DNA from: Paenibacillus brevis
GTDB taxonomy: Bacteria; Bacillota; Bacilli; Paenibacillales; Paenibacillaceae
DNA: 64,000 nucleotides
Reading direction: 5' to 3'
NCBI RefSeq assembly: GCF_018919145.1
Contig: NZ_JAHLQJ010000007.1
Coordinates: 62,001-126,000, forward strand
In this document: piece by piece, positions 8,855-18,079 of the stretch
Layout: each line of letters begins with the position of its first letter
Position numbering within the stretch: position 1 is the first letter of the stretch
Notes under the pieces: generated by a model
The model's input: only the letters and a program-made list of their open reading frames with translations
What the model was told of the DNA's origin: nothing
Databases searched by the model: none
Program-made: the position numbers and the translations under genes

Positions 8855-9268
8855 CTAGCTTTTTCGGCTGGAACGCATTGCTTTTACTTGCTGAATTGAA
8901 CGGTCCTGCAATAGCTGCCGGTATTCCTCGGATTCAACAGCATAAAGCGCCATTTTCCCTTCGGCATTATGGTGTATTCCCCAACCGTATCGCTTGCCCA
9001 ATGCAGACGCACGCAGACAGGCCTGGCTCCTGGAAAAAAACTTCTCCCGCTCCAGATCCTTATCCTCTTCCTTAATTCCGTTGCGAACAGCATGTGCTTC
9101 AAACAGCACATCCTCTTGGGTATAGCCATACGGGCTGCGCGAAATCAATTCATACTGTATCACAGGAACCGTCTTTAGGCCGCCTTTGGCTTGGGGAATT
9201 TCCGCTGTGCTTACCGGACAATCGTCTGCGACTGCAATGAATGTGTTGTAGTAATTGATGTCTTTCAT
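8855..9268 (-). CDS. DUF6157 family protein
   Basis: A 137-residue soluble protein beginning MKDINYYNTFIAVADDCPV and containing AEIPQAKGG and FFSRSQACLRASALGKRYGWG, which match the DUF6157 family as I recall it. No catalytic motif is recognised and no function is known. Its start codon is 30 nt past the GH2 gene, with a GAGGGGG ribosome binding site, so it may be read from the same transcript. Confidence 0.75.
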   Translation of the reverse strand: MKDINYYNTFIAVADDCPVSTAEIPQAKGGLKTVPVIQYELISRSPYGYTQEDVLFEAHAVRNGIKEEDKDLEREKFFSRSQACLRASALGKRYGWGIHHNAEGKMALYAVESEEYRQLLQDRSIQQVKAMRSSRKS

Positions 9269-9298
9269 CGAGAAATCCCCCTCGCAATTTATACGAAA

Positions 9299-12200
9299 CT
9301 ATCGCTCAAACTTGAACCAACTGAAGTTAAACCGGCTGCCCGGCAAAAATATAAACGTGACGTCCTGAACCCCGTTCACTTTCGGTAAGGCAAATTCCTT
9401 GGTTACATATCCATCCGTAAAGGTGAATTCAATCAGCTCCTGCCGGCGCTCTCCTTCTGGATCAGCAAAACGCACATGAACCGTATTTTTATCAATTGGG
9501 GAATGTCCGCAGAGGGTCAGTCTGGTTACTCCTTCAGTGCCAAAATCCATCTGTTGGAATTCCAGGGACACATTATTCCCGATCCCTTCGACACAACTGC
9601 CCGCCAAATTGAAATTGTCACCATAGATATGATCGCAGTCCGCAGCTGCGTTTTGCTCCAATGCACGGTTTTGGCGTGTGAATGTAAAGCCCTTGATATG
9701 GATTTTTGACCGGAGCACAAAACAGATGGAGGTTATTCCACGCAACCGTTTGTTGAGGCGGAACGTCTCCTCCTGATATACATTCCACTTGGTCTCCTTC
9801 TGATAGATGACCTCGGCTATACGCTCGCTGCCCTCCTCACCAGGCATGCCTTCCCAAATTTCGATCGGGTAGGGTTCACTGGATAAGGCGAAGATCGGAA
9901 TCGTAATCTCATTCGAGCCATGAGGACCGAAGTCGAGCTGCCGGAAGCCGACACTGGTTTCTCCGTCCCGACTCGTCGATACGCCACGTTCATTCCCGTT
10001 ACTCACATCGCCATTACTATAATCATAGAGTCCGCCCGAGATAAAACCGTAAGGGTCCTTGCCGGCAGTACCAAGCCCTGTTACCTGGAATTCAAGCTCA
10101 GAAATCAGCTTAACCTTGTCGCTTCCATTCGTACTGGTGCACCGCACACGGAAATCCCCGTCTCCCAGAGCAGTCACGGTCGCCGTAAGGCCCTCTCCTT
10201 CAATCAGAGCCAGGTTGGACGGAATACCCGCATCGTTCACCACACTCCATTCCAGTTCCTTATAGGAAGTGTTGAAGGGATGCAATCGGGCTTCCACCTG
10301 TACCTGGTTACCGGATTCATTTAATTGCTGACCGCCCCGGCTAACCAGCTCGATCTTACGCAGCGGAATTTCATCTGGACTCCCCATCACAATCAGCATC
10401 TCCTGATTGCTCATGACGGCGGAGAGTCCTTGCTGCTCCTGCGGCGCAACAGAACAAGCCTCAAATTCCATCGTCCGGCTGTCCATGCCGTTAGAGCTCA
10501 CCTTCAAGTAAACCTTACCGGGTGACATGCCTGCTGCAATAATCGCCATTAGCTTCCCGCTGAACAGCCTCCGGCTGGTGCCCTTATACGGGTCATAATC
10601 TGTGCTGTCTCCGTTGTCCAGTCCAACCAACCGGCCGGCTCCCGTGACTTCTACAGTAACGCGGTTATTTGCATTCTCAACCGGGCGTCCGTCTTCATCA
10701 TCCATCTGAATCTCTACGAAAAGAAGATCTCTTCCGTTAGCAAGCATTGTTGGTTTATCGGCTTTGAGTCTAATCTGGCTCGCATCCTTAAAGGAATGGC
10801 GAACTTCCGTAGCAATGATGCGGCCATTTTCGTCGTAAGCAACGGCTTTAAGCTCCCCTTCCTGATAAGGAAGCTTCCATGATCCGACCAACTGCCGTCC
10901 ATGACGGTGATCAATCTCATGAGATCCTACAGAGATACCGTTGTAGAACAGCTCCACTCGTGGAGCATTAGAGCAAATGCGAACATCGATGATTTGACCC
11001 GGATTGAAGTCCCAGTATGGAAACAGGTGCACCATGGGCCGGTCTTTATAGCTCGTCCACTCTGCTTGGTAAATATAATAAGAATCCTTTGGGAAAGTCG
11101 CCGTGTCCAACTGACCGAAGTAGGAATTCTTGGTATGGTAAGGCGTAGGCTCTCCAATATAATCAAATCCGGTCCAGATGAATTGACCCAGCGAGAAGGG
11201 GGCATCCCGGTCATCCATAATGCAGGCCTCTGCTGATTTGGCCCCCCAGCTTGTAGAACTGTTGCCGAGTGCAGAGCATTGTTCATCATCATCCGATAAA
11301 ATAGGCTGCTCGAACGGGAAATGATAAATACCCCGGCTTTGCACGACCGAAGCTGTTTCACTGCCGTAGATGATCCAGTCCGGATGTTCGGCATGGTGTT
11401 GCTCATAATATTTTTCACCATAGTTGTATCCTGCGAGCTTGACGATGTCCGCGCATTTCTGCGCATTCTCCCAAGGCATGAAATTGGAGCCAATCGTGAC
11501 TGGAGCATTCTGCTTCGGATCATGCTTCAGCACTTCCGCCATCAACATGCGAGTAATTTCCTGGCCCCGTTCATCCGCATGGGTATCATAAATTTCGTTG
11601 CCGATGCTCCACATCAGCAGTGAGGGGTGATTGCGGTCCCGTCTGACCCAGCTCTTCACGTCCACGGCAGCCCATTCCTTGAAAAATCGAGCGTAATCAT
11701 AAGTCGTCTTCGGTCTCTCCCACATATCGAATGCCTCAGAGACGACAAGCAGCCCCATTTCATCCGCAAGATCCATGAGCTCAGGTGACGGCATATTGTG
11801 AGCCGTGCGGATCGCGTTGACACCCATTTCCCGGAGAATAAGAAATCTTCGGCGCAAGGCCTCCAGATGGAATGCCGCTCCGAGCGCTCCAAAGTCATGG
11901 TGCTCGCATACGCCATTCAACTTCATGGAGGTTCCGTTGAGGAAGAAGCCCTTCGCTGGATCCATTACAATATCCCGGAAACCGACGGACTGTGTTACTG
12001 ATTCGACTAACACTTCCTCTTCAGGACGATCTGATCCAAGCAAGTCTGATCGTAGTTCAGTCACTAGCTTATACAAGTGCGGTTTATTTGTATCCCATAA
12101 ATTCGGGTCAGTTACAGTCATTCTCTGGCGGCTTACGCAGCCGGCTGTTCCCTGATCGGCGGCAACCCGTTCCGAACAGGACTGTATAGCCTCTCCTTGG

Positions 12201-12751
12201 TAATACAGGGTATGGTGAAGCACAGCCTCCCGGTCAAGCTTAAGCTCTGTCTCGATATCAACATGCCATTCATTCTCGGCATGCTCTGTCGTCAAGTAGA
12301 TACCGTCGGTCTCTATGTAGCTTCCATCCCTTGTCTTAAGCCACACGCTGCGATAAAGGCCTGCTCCGGAATACCAGCGGCTGTTGGGACCTTGATGCAC
12401 GACCTTCAACAAGATTTCGTTCTCGCCGATTGCAAGCGCCTTCGTAATATTGTGCTCGAAGGAAGAATACCCGTACTTCCAATCGCCGATCCACTGGCCG
12501 TTGACATACAGGGAGGAATCCATGTAAACACCATCAAAAGCTAACAGCATTTCCTGAGCTTGATCCCGCTCCGTAATCACAAGCTTTTTCCTGTACCAGC
12601 CGATACTGTCTTCATAAAGATCAAGTGTATTATAAATTAGCCAGTCGTGAGGAATGTCTACCGCCTCAAAAGTCAAACCAACCGGTTCCTCCAGACCGAG
12701 GTTGCTCTTTGCGAATTCCCATCCATCGTTAAATCTGACTTTTCGATTCAT
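9299..12751 (-). CDS. GH2 family beta-galactosidase-like enzyme with DUF4982 and C-terminal modules
   Basis: A 1150-residue retaining glycosidase of family 2. In order: sugar-binding jelly roll (about 5-180), immunoglobulin-like domain, TIM barrel (about 270-560), DUF4982 and Ig-like domains (about 600-850), then two related beta-rich modules with DFG-type motifs that resemble carbohydrate-binding domains. The general acid/base is E386 in WSIGNEIYD and the probable nucleophile is E465 in YGSETAS. The start chosen follows GTGAGGA; upstream in-frame codons lack a ribosome binding site. No signal peptide is seen, so it is probably cytoplasmic. Substrate could be a beta-galactoside, but GH2 members vary. 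Confidence 0.9.
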   Translation of the reverse strand: MNRKVRFNDGWEFAKSNLGLEEPVGLTFEAVDIPHDWLIYNTLDLYEDSIGWYRKKLVITERDQAQEMLLAFDGVYMDSSLYVNGQWIGDWKYGYSSFEHNITKALAIGENEILLKVVHQGPNSRWYSGAGLYRSVWLKTRDGSYIETDGIYLTTEHAENEWHVDIETELKLDREAVLHHTLYYQGEAIQSCSERVAADQGTAGCVSRQRMTVTDPNLWDTNKPHLYKLVTELRSDLLGSDRPEEEVLVESVTQSVGFRDIVMDPAKGFFLNGTSMKLNGVCEHHDFGALGAAFHLEALRRRFLILREMGVNAIRTAHNMPSPELMDLADEMGLLVVSEAFDMWERPKTTYDYARFFKEWAAVDVKSWVRRDRNHPSLLMWSIGNEIYDTHADERGQEITRMLMAEVLKHDPKQNAPVTIGSNFMPWENAQKCADIVKLAGYNYGEKYYEQHHAEHPDWIIYGSETASVVQSRGIYHFPFEQPILSDDDEQCSALGNSSTSWGAKSAEACIMDDRDAPFSLGQFIWTGFDYIGEPTPYHTKNSYFGQLDTATFPKDSYYIYQAEWTSYKDRPMVHLFPYWDFNPGQIIDVRICSNAPRVELFYNGISVGSHEIDHRHGRQLVGSWKLPYQEGELKAVAYDENGRIIATEVRHSFKDASQIRLKADKPTMLANGRDLLFVEIQMDDEDGRPVENANNRVTVEVTGAGRLVGLDNGDSTDYDPYKGTSRRLFSGKLMAIIAAGMSPGKVYLKVSSNGMDSRTMEFEACSVAPQEQQGLSAVMSNQEMLIVMGSPDEIPLRKIELVSRGGQQLNESGNQVQVEARLHPFNTSYKELEWSVVNDAGIPSNLALIEGEGLTATVTALGDGDFRVRCTSTNGSDKVKLISELEFQVTGLGTAGKDPYGFISGGLYDYSNGDVSNGNERGVSTSRDGETSVGFRQLDFGPHGSNEITIPIFALSSEPYPIEIWEGMPGEEGSERIAEVIYQKETKWNVYQEETFRLNKRLRGITSICFVLRSKIHIKGFTFTRQNRALEQNAAADCDHIYGDNFNLAGSCVEGIGNNVSLEFQQMDFGTEGVTRLTLCGHSPIDKNTVHVRFADPEGERRQELIEFTFTDGYVTKEFALPKVNGVQDVTFIFLPGSRFNFSWFKFER

Positions 12752-12859
12752 TATACAATTCCTCACTTCCGTGTCGATGATTATAGACTGTTCTATATAC
12801 ATGTTCTCCTGAAACAATCGTTTTCCTTCCCTGCATTCATTTCAAATCTGCTAATGATT

Positions 12860-12907
12860 AAAAAAAAGGACTCCCTTCTCGAGCACTACTGTGCCGAGAG
12901 AGAGCCA
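12860..12907 (-). terminator. Imperfect Rho-independent terminator after carD
   Basis: On the minus strand a long bulged hairpin (loop AGTA, inner stem CGGCAC/GTGCTCG) is followed by eight T residues. It lies just beyond the carD stop codon and upstream of the GH2 gene. Confidence 0.65.
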
Positions 12908-12923
12908 CATTAAAGGTTGAGTA

Positions 12924-13442
12924 TTAGACATATACTCTTGCCAGCCACTCCGTAACTACATCGTCTATAATCGATTTTGTCGCTTCTAAATCTTTGTCCA
13001 TGACAACAGATAGCTCACTGCTTAACAATTCCTCCGCTTGCTTCAACGTTCTTTGCTCTGTTGTTGTCAGTTTCTTGCCGCTCTGAATGCTATCCATCTT
13101 CTTATACTGGATGTTTTTAATAATCCGGAGTAAGCCCGTACACTCCTGATTTTTTAATAATACATCATATTCATCCTGCATATTGGATCGTACATCGGCC
13201 GGGGCCTTGCTCTCCTCCCTTACCCGGTCCAGCAGCTGCCGGGCTTGCTCAGAAGAGATGACCGGCCGCATCTGCACCTTCGTATCCACCGGCGTATAGA
13301 TCACTTCCGTGCTGCATACCGGCTCCAGCTTATAATACAGCTTCTTATCACCGACATGAAATGAAAGTTCCGGGTAGTCAATCGATGTAACTTGGCAGAC
13401 TCCGCTATGACCGTATACAACAAACTCTCCAATCTTAAACAC
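12924..13442 (-). CDS. CarD family transcriptional regulator
   Basis: A 172-residue CarD-like protein. The N-terminal RNA-polymerase-interacting domain is clear (about residues 1-65: MFKIGEFVVYGHSGVCQV, then YYKLEPV and IYTPVD), followed by an all-helical C-terminal DNA-binding part. CarD proteins bind the polymerase beta subunit and stabilise open promoter complexes. Translation starts at GTG six nucleotides after AAGGGAGG. A terminator-like hairpin lies only 25 nt upstream, between the best promoter candidate and the start codon, so attenuation is possible. Confidence 0.92.
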   Translation of the reverse strand: MFKIGEFVVYGHSGVCQVTSIDYPELSFHVGDKKLYYKLEPVCSTEVIYTPVDTKVQMRPVISSEQARQLLDRVREESKAPADVRSNMQDEYDVLLKNQECTGLLRIIKNIQYKKMDSIQSGKKLTTTEQRTLKQAEELLSSELSVVMDKDLEATKSIIDDVVTEWLARVYV

Positions 13443-13466
13443 AGGTTCGCCTCCCTTACATATTGG

Positions 13467-13510
13467 AAAAACCCCGAAGCTACCTGGATAACAAAATCCT
13501 TAGCTTGGGG
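13467..13510 (-). terminator. Terminator-like hairpin in the carD leader
   Basis: Minus-strand stem CCCC-AAGCTA pairing with TAGCTT-CGGGG, then five T residues. It can terminate transcription from the lipoprotein gene upstream. It also lies between the carD start and the nearest promoter candidate. Confidence 0.75.
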
Positions 13511-13536
13511 CACTCCCTATGCCGTCTGAAATTGTC

Positions 13537-13566
13537 TATATATTAATTATACCATACATATGTCAA
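13537..13566 (-). promoter_or_regulatory. Candidate carD promoter
   Basis: Minus-strand TTGACA with TATATA 18 nt downstream; a second -10-like TATAAT lies too close (9 nt) to pair with the same -35. If used, the transcript would pass through the hairpin at 13467-13510 before carD. Confidence 0.4.
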
Positions 13567-13572
13567 GTCGGC

Positions 13573-14160
13573 TTATTCTCTATCCCTTATCTGAAGCAAT
13601 TGTGCGCCGGAGCCCTTATATTTGTAAGTATAGCTGCCCTCTATATAATACCGGTCAATCCATAAGAGCACCTCGCGCTTGTATGCATAAGCCTGAGCCA
13701 GCGCAGCAGCGCTTATGGCTCCCGTTCCGACCAAATGGCGCTCCTCCATGGGAACAGTGACATCTGTAAAGCTCAGCCATTCTACCTCAGACAAGCTTTT
13801 TGCATATGCCTGAAAGTTCAAGCGGTAATCCCTAATCACCTTCTGGTCTTCATCCATTTTGAACTGATTCAGCAGTGCATTAGTGATACTATCCCATTCG
13901 TCCTGCCAGGCTTCAAGATAAACATTAGATAGATAATTTCGTTCCGGTGTAGATGATGCAATTTCAAAATCCGTTTTAAAAGCTTCATCAATCGGATTTC
14001 CTGAAATCAAAAGTTGGTGCGATTTTTCCGCAGGTCCTTCGATCGGATCGTTTTCAGGTATTGCTGTTATTACGTTTTCTATATTCGAATGTGTATTGCA
14101 GCTGCTTAAAGGGAGAATAAGGAGAGATAATAAAGACAAGAGTAACCATCTAGTTGCCAT
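13573..14160 (-). CDS. Lipoprotein of unknown function
   Basis: A 195-residue protein with a hydrophobic N-terminal signal ending in LSSC, a lipobox, so it is probably a membrane-anchored lipoprotein. The mature part is mostly helical (AWQDEWDSITNALLNQF and YRLNFQAYAKSLSE). A faint resemblance to LprI-type lysozyme-inhibitor domains is not strong enough to assign. Its ATG overlaps the stop codon of the upstream GNAT gene (TAATG), indicating translational coupling. Confidence 0.8.
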   Translation of the reverse strand: MATRWLLLSLLSLLILPLSSCNTHSNIENVITAIPENDPIEGPAEKSHQLLISGNPIDEAFKTDFEIASSTPERNYLSNVYLEAWQDEWDSITNALLNQFKMDEDQKVIRDYRLNFQAYAKSLSEVEWLSFTDVTVPMEERHLVGTGAISAAALAQAYAYKREVLLWIDRYYIEGSYTYKYKGSGAQLLQIRDRE

Positions 14161-14588
14161 TACTTAATTTCCCGCCTATGCATAACGCCGAACATTCCTG
14201 TCATACCATCATGATTATGGAGACCATATCTGCGATAAAATGTTTCCCTGCCCTGCGAGGCAAAGAGGCCGATAAAGGCCTTCTCTGGAGCGTTTTCCTT
14301 CAAGAACTCCATGATTTCATCCATAATCCTACTGCCGACCCCTTTGCCTTGATGCTCCGGCACCACGGCGATATCTTGAATATAAAAGTAGATCTTCCCG
14401 TCCCCTACGATTCTCCCCATCCCGACAATTTCCTCTCCAAGTTGGGCAATCACCGCAAAGACTGACTGCTGTAAAGAGGCTTCGGCAACCTCTAAGTTCA
14501 TATAATCCGCCCAGTCGACAGCAGCACAAAGAGCTTTATACTCCTCTGGCGTAGGCGCTCGTCTAATCATCTGATAATTGTTAGTCAT
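14160..14588 (-). CDS. GNAT family N-acetyltransferase
   Basis: A 142-residue single-domain acetyltransferase. The acetyl-CoA-binding motif is visible as QDIAVVPEHQGKGVGSRIM (about residues 68-86) and the C-terminal half contains FYRRYGL, typical of the family. The start is the ATG after AAAGGTGA rather than the upstream in-frame codon. It is four nucleotides downstream of the DinB gene and overlaps the lipoprotein gene by one base, forming a three-gene unit. The substrate is unknown. Confidence 0.9.
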   Translation of the reverse strand: MTNNYQMIRRAPTPEEYKALCAAVDWADYMNLEVAEASLQQSVFAVIAQLGEEIVGMGRIVGDGKIYFYIQDIAVVPEHQGKGVGSRIMDEIMEFLKENAPEKAFIGLFASQGRETFYRRYGLHNHDGMTGMFGVMHRREIK

Positions 14589-14592
14589 AGGA

Positions 14593-15075
14593 TCACCTTT
14601 CTGCAATATTTTTCAAATACTTATCGATTTGTTTTCTGTGGTGTTTATCATGCGGAACAAAACCTCTTAAATATCCCCGGATCGAAAATTTCTTCCCGTC
14701 TCCATCCTTATACTCTTTCAAGCGGTCTTCTTCCGGCAGTTCGCTGACCACATTAATAATCTTGCTGCGGCATTCCACAAACTGCTTAATCATCGAATCC
14801 TTCGTTTGACCCTTTGCATACTCCATGGCATGGGCATTAAATTCGTCGAAGTTCAAATGCTTTACCGTTACGGGTTGTCCCAATGTAATCTTCTCGATAC
14901 CTTCCTCATAAAAATACTTATCCCAAAGCATCATATGGCTTACAATATCCTTCAGCGTCCATTTTCCTTCGGCAATCGGATTATTCCAATGATCTTCACT
15001 TAATCCCCCTAATTCTTGAACATAAGAAATAAATCCGCTGAATTCTTCTACCATTTCCGAGGTTGTTTTTGCCAT
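14593..15075 (-). CDS. DinB family protein
   Basis: A 160-residue four-helix-bundle protein of the DinB/YfiT superfamily. Metal-binding histidines are visible in DIVSHMMLWD and PHDKHHRKQ. Three ATG codons occur in a row; the third is 8 nt from AAGGAG and is preferred. DinB-like proteins include thiol-dependent transferases, but for most members, including this one, the substrate is unknown. It is the first gene of a unit with the GNAT and lipoprotein genes. Confidence 0.85.
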   Translation of the reverse strand: MAKTTSEMVEEFSGFISYVQELGGLSEDHWNNPIAEGKWTLKDIVSHMMLWDKYFYEEGIEKITLGQPVTVKHLNFDEFNAHAMEYAKGQTKDSMIKQFVECRSKIINVVSELPEEDRLKEYKDGDGKKFSIRGYLRGFVPHDKHHRKQIDKYLKNIAER

Positions 15076-15193
15076 CATCATTGCTCCTTCACTTAGATTG
15101 GTCTGTTACTTTTTCCGCATTCTCAGTAAACATGCTCATCCAATTGATAAGAAAAATATTCGATGCACATTAACCTGCTACTCTATTTTCATT

Positions 15194-16078
15194 TCACTGC
15201 ACCGTTCCAAATGAAATCTTCATACCCGCAGCATAAGCAAGCCAAGAGGACTCGTGGAATGCGCTGGAAAAGGTCAATTCAGCGTTATACTGCTCAGTGG
15301 CTTCAGCCAGACTTAATCCTCTACTCATCAAGCTATCCATCATCTCGGTGGAGTCTGCAGGTTCTTGACCTATACCCTCTTCTTTTAACGAATGATATAG
15401 GTGCCTTTTTGGCTGCTCGGCCATGTTCTGATCTAAAAAATTGACCTTATCACTAATCCTGCACTCTACATTTTTCAGGCCCAGCTGACTCATCAGGATC
15501 GGCAAGCGCATTCCGATATTTCCGTCTTTTCCTTTATGCATCCGATCTTCTTCAAATAACTTCTGGAGGATACCAAGTCTAATAATTCCACTCTGCTTGG
15601 TACCTTCTAAATGATAATTTGCCATGCTGCCAATCCAATGCGGCTCAAAGCAGATAACTCTTCCGCCTTCTTTCACATTGCTTATTAATTGCTCCAGTAT
15701 TTTCTCAGGATCATTCATATGTAGTAGAAACGCATGACTGACGGCTATGTCATATTCTTGCTCTAGCTCAGCGGCCGGTTCTGTTTCAATATTACGAACA
15801 ATAAACTCGGTCTGATAGGGAAGATTCGAGAAGATCCCCTTTGCTTCTTGAATTAGTTGTTCTCCTTGATCAATTCCTGTATAGGTTGTTCCTTTCGGAA
15901 ACAAAGGAAGCAGCTTGAGTCCCAAATATCCAAATCCGCAGCCATAATCAATAACGCTGACCGGCCTGCTGACTTTCCATACATCCCTCACCAAAAACTG
16001 AAGATAATCATCATTGTAATATAACCAGCGGGTATTTTTGAGATAGTCGATTTTATTGTCCCAGTAATATTCTGACAT
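15194..16078 (-). CDS. Class I SAM-dependent methyltransferase
   Basis: A 294-residue Rossmann-fold methyltransferase. Motif I is VIDYGCGFGYLG (about residues 43-54), the acidic residue ending strand 2 is in TGIDQGEQ, and the motif IV region is DIAVSHAFLLHM. A C-terminal extension of about 100 residues is mostly helical. The start follows GGGAGG; an upstream in-frame codon has no ribosome binding site. The methyl acceptor is unknown and nearby genes give no clear hint. Confidence 0.88.
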   Translation of the reverse strand: MSEYYWDNKIDYLKNTRWLYYNDDYLQFLVRDVWKVSRPVSVIDYGCGFGYLGLKLLPLFPKGTTYTGIDQGEQLIQEAKGIFSNLPYQTEFIVRNIETEPAAELEQEYDIAVSHAFLLHMNDPEKILEQLISNVKEGGRVICFEPHWIGSMANYHLEGTKQSGIIRLGILQKLFEEDRMHKGKDGNIGMRLPILMSQLGLKNVECRISDKVNFLDQNMAEQPKRHLYHSLKEEGIGQEPADSTEMMDSLMSRGLSLAEATEQYNAELTFSSAFHESSWLAYAAGMKISFGTVQ

Positions 16079-16147
16079 AGGATCCTCCCTCTGCCGGTGA
16101 TTGTTCACTAAGTATTCAGCAAACAATCAGCCTCATGCCATTGCGGG

Positions 16148-16438
16148 TTAGTTGGCAAATATGTAAATAAGGATGGAAGCTGCAATAGAGGGAAAGCCAA
16201 AAACAAATAATCTTGTTGATGCTCTTACTCTCCATTTCCAATCTTCGTCAGTTTCACTATTCCGATTCGCTCTTGAGCGGTCACCGCTAATAAAAGCCCC
16301 AGACAAGACTCCTGCGCTGAGCCAAGCAATCACTCCTACGCTACCAACTAGCTTCATGGCCGTGTCCCAACTCATTGTAAGTCCAATTACCATGGCTAGA
16401 ACAAGTCCAACAATCGTTCCAAGTAGGAAGGTTCTCAT
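16148..16438 (-). CDS. Small membrane protein, DUF5316-like
   Basis: A 96-residue protein with three hydrophobic helices. The central segment AGVLSGAFISGDRSRANRN followed by a charged stretch and a final helix fits the DUF5316 family from memory. The ATG at 16438 sits six nucleotides after GGGGTG; a GTG three codons upstream has no usable ribosome binding site. Function unknown. Confidence 0.75.
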   Translation of the reverse strand: MRTFLLGTIVGLVLAMVIGLTMSWDTAMKLVGSVGVIAWLSAGVLSGAFISGDRSRANRNSETDEDWKWRVRASTRLFVFGFPSIAASILIYIFAN

Positions 16439-16520
16439 TTCACTCACCCCACATTACAGATTATAACGTAATTTGAAAGCGCTGCCTCCAGTCATTGAGT
16501 CGGCTCTACCGGGAATTTAA

Positions 16521-16955
16521 TCATAAGCTTGTTTTGAAATATTGTGCTGCAGCTTTATATATCCCGTACCCGATAAGAAAACCAAGCGAATTCAATATCA
16601 CATCGTCCACATCAAGACTTCCCCGCTTGGAAAGTAATTGGGTAAGCTCCAAAGTAATCAAGCCAGCTAGAAACAAACCGTACACTTTTAGCAGCTTCAT
16701 TCTAAAAACAACCGGCATCAATACGCCAAATGGGACAAACACGCCAATATTCCCAAGCAAATTTACCATCCAGGCCCTTGGAGTAAAATGGCTTACCTGA
16801 AGGAATTGGCCTATAGTAACGAACGGTTTTAAGTTGTACATGTATTCTTCCTGCGGAGTTCTTCCGAACCCCAATAACATCCAATACATGAGAATCATTA
16901 AATAGATAACGATTAGAAAAGTGATAAGTTTCCTAAATTGGCTCTTCATGTTCAT
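16521..16955 (-). CDS. VanZ family membrane protein
   Basis: A 144-residue integral membrane protein with four helices. The family signature is clear: short loops, NLLGNIGVFVPFGVLMP, then ELTQLLSKRGSLDVDDVILN and a final GFLIGYGIY. VanZ is linked to teicoplanin resistance in enterococci, but most homologues in Bacillota have no known role. Its start overlaps the end of the upstream lipoprotein gene by about 23 nt, so the two are probably translated together. Confidence 0.9.
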   Translation of the reverse strand: MNMKSQFRKLITFLIVIYLMILMYWMLLGFGRTPQEEYMYNLKPFVTIGQFLQVSHFTPRAWMVNLLGNIGVFVPFGVLMPVVFRMKLLKVYGLFLAGLITLELTQLLSKRGSLDVDDVILNSLGFLIGYGIYKAAAQYFKTSL

Positions 16956-17475
16956 TTCGTTCCTTATCTATAGAAGCTATGGTCTGGAAAATTCGGGTAT
17001 ACACATCCTCGATATTTGTCTGATTCTCTTCATTGTTATGCAATCCGTAACCCCAAGTCAGAAACTCATCCCGGTTCTTGAAATATCCCGTAGCGTACAT
17101 GTCAGGGGAGAGATCGGGAACGGTTTCATAAGATAATTCCTCATGAGTAAAAGGAATATGTGACTTTGTGGACTGAATGAAGAAAAAAGGAATACTAGCC
17201 GTCTTGTATACGCTCTTGAATTCTTTATTAGCAGCTTGGAGTAAATTGTCTTTTGTGATAAAGACTGCATCAAAATCAGATAGATATTCTATATTTTTCA
17301 ATTCCTCGAATGTAATCTTTTCATAAATGACGGTGTGCCCTTTTTGTATAGGAGGTTCTCCTACAACACCTATGGTTAACTGTTTTCCCGTATAATAAGA
17401 TACTTCCATTTTATCTTGAGCACAGCCCGACAATACCGCCAAGATGACGATCAAACAGAATAGCCGTATCTTCAT
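16933..17475 (-). CDS. Lipoprotein of unknown function
   Basis: A 180-residue protein with a lipoprotein signal (VILAVLSGC). The mature domain contains GVVGEPPIQKGHTVIYEKITFEEL and DAVFITKDNLLQAA, alternating strands and helices that suggest a small alpha/beta fold. I do not recognise a named family. The start chosen follows GAGGTG. It overlaps the VanZ gene and likely shares its transcript. Confidence 0.8.
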   Translation of the reverse strand: MKIRLFCLIVILAVLSGCAQDKMEVSYYTGKQLTIGVVGEPPIQKGHTVIYEKITFEELKNIEYLSDFDAVFITKDNLLQAANKEFKSVYKTASIPFFFIQSTKSHIPFTHEELSYETVPDLSPDMYATGYFKNRDEFLTWGYGLHNNEENQTNIEDVYTRIFQTIASIDKERNEHEEPI

Positions 17476-17522
17476 TTCACACCTCATTTCTGCCCCAAAG
17501 ATTACAATAAACTCACGTATCC

Positions 17523-18041
17523 CTACACTAATCCTTTCACTAAATAAATCAACAAATCATCATCCGCACACACATTTTCTCCGCCTTGAACAGGGAGATT
17601 CTTGTAAGTTAATCCGTGCCCATCCATAACGTAACCACGCTTGCCATACATGCGCTGAGCATTTCCGTAATCCTTATATAGCCCGACCCCCAGCCCGATC
17701 GAAGGATAATTTCGTGAGGCGATTCTCTCTAATTCATCAAACAGCTTGCTCGCGATTCTCCTTCTTCTAAATTCCGGGAATACATTCAGATCATTGATCT
17801 CCGGGATATTGTGATCTCTAAAATACGGATATTCCGAATACAGCAATAGATGGCAGCATCCAGCCAATTTATCACCAAAGAAAGCGAGTAACGTAATTCG
17901 TTTTCCTTGCCTATTTTCCTCCAGACAATCCATAAAGTAATCTCGAGAGCTGTACCATGGATATATACGGGAAAATGCTTTATCCAGCAAAGCTGATTCT
18001 TCCTCGCTGGTCAGCTGCTTTAATCTAATTAAATCCTTCAT
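17523..18041 (-). CDS. GNAT family N-acetyltransferase
   Basis: A 172-residue acetyltransferase. The acetyl-CoA motif is INDLNVFPEFRRRRIASKLF (about residues 81-100), where the usual Q/RxxGxG loop reads RRRRIA, so the second glycine position is altered. The segment IGLGVGLYKDYGNAQRMYGKRGY is typical of the family's C-terminal half. The ribosome binding site is AAGAGGTG. The substrate is unknown. Confidence 0.88.
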   Translation of the reverse strand: MKDLIRLKQLTSEEESALLDKAFSRIYPWYSSRDYFMDCLEENRQGKRITLLAFFGDKLAGCCHLLLYSEYPYFRDHNIPEINDLNVFPEFRRRRIASKLFDELERIASRNYPSIGLGVGLYKDYGNAQRMYGKRGYVMDGHGLTYKNLPVQGGENVCADDDLLIYLVKGLV

Positions 18042-18079
18042 GATTCACCTCTTGTGGGGAGTGGTTAGCTTAGCTTTGT

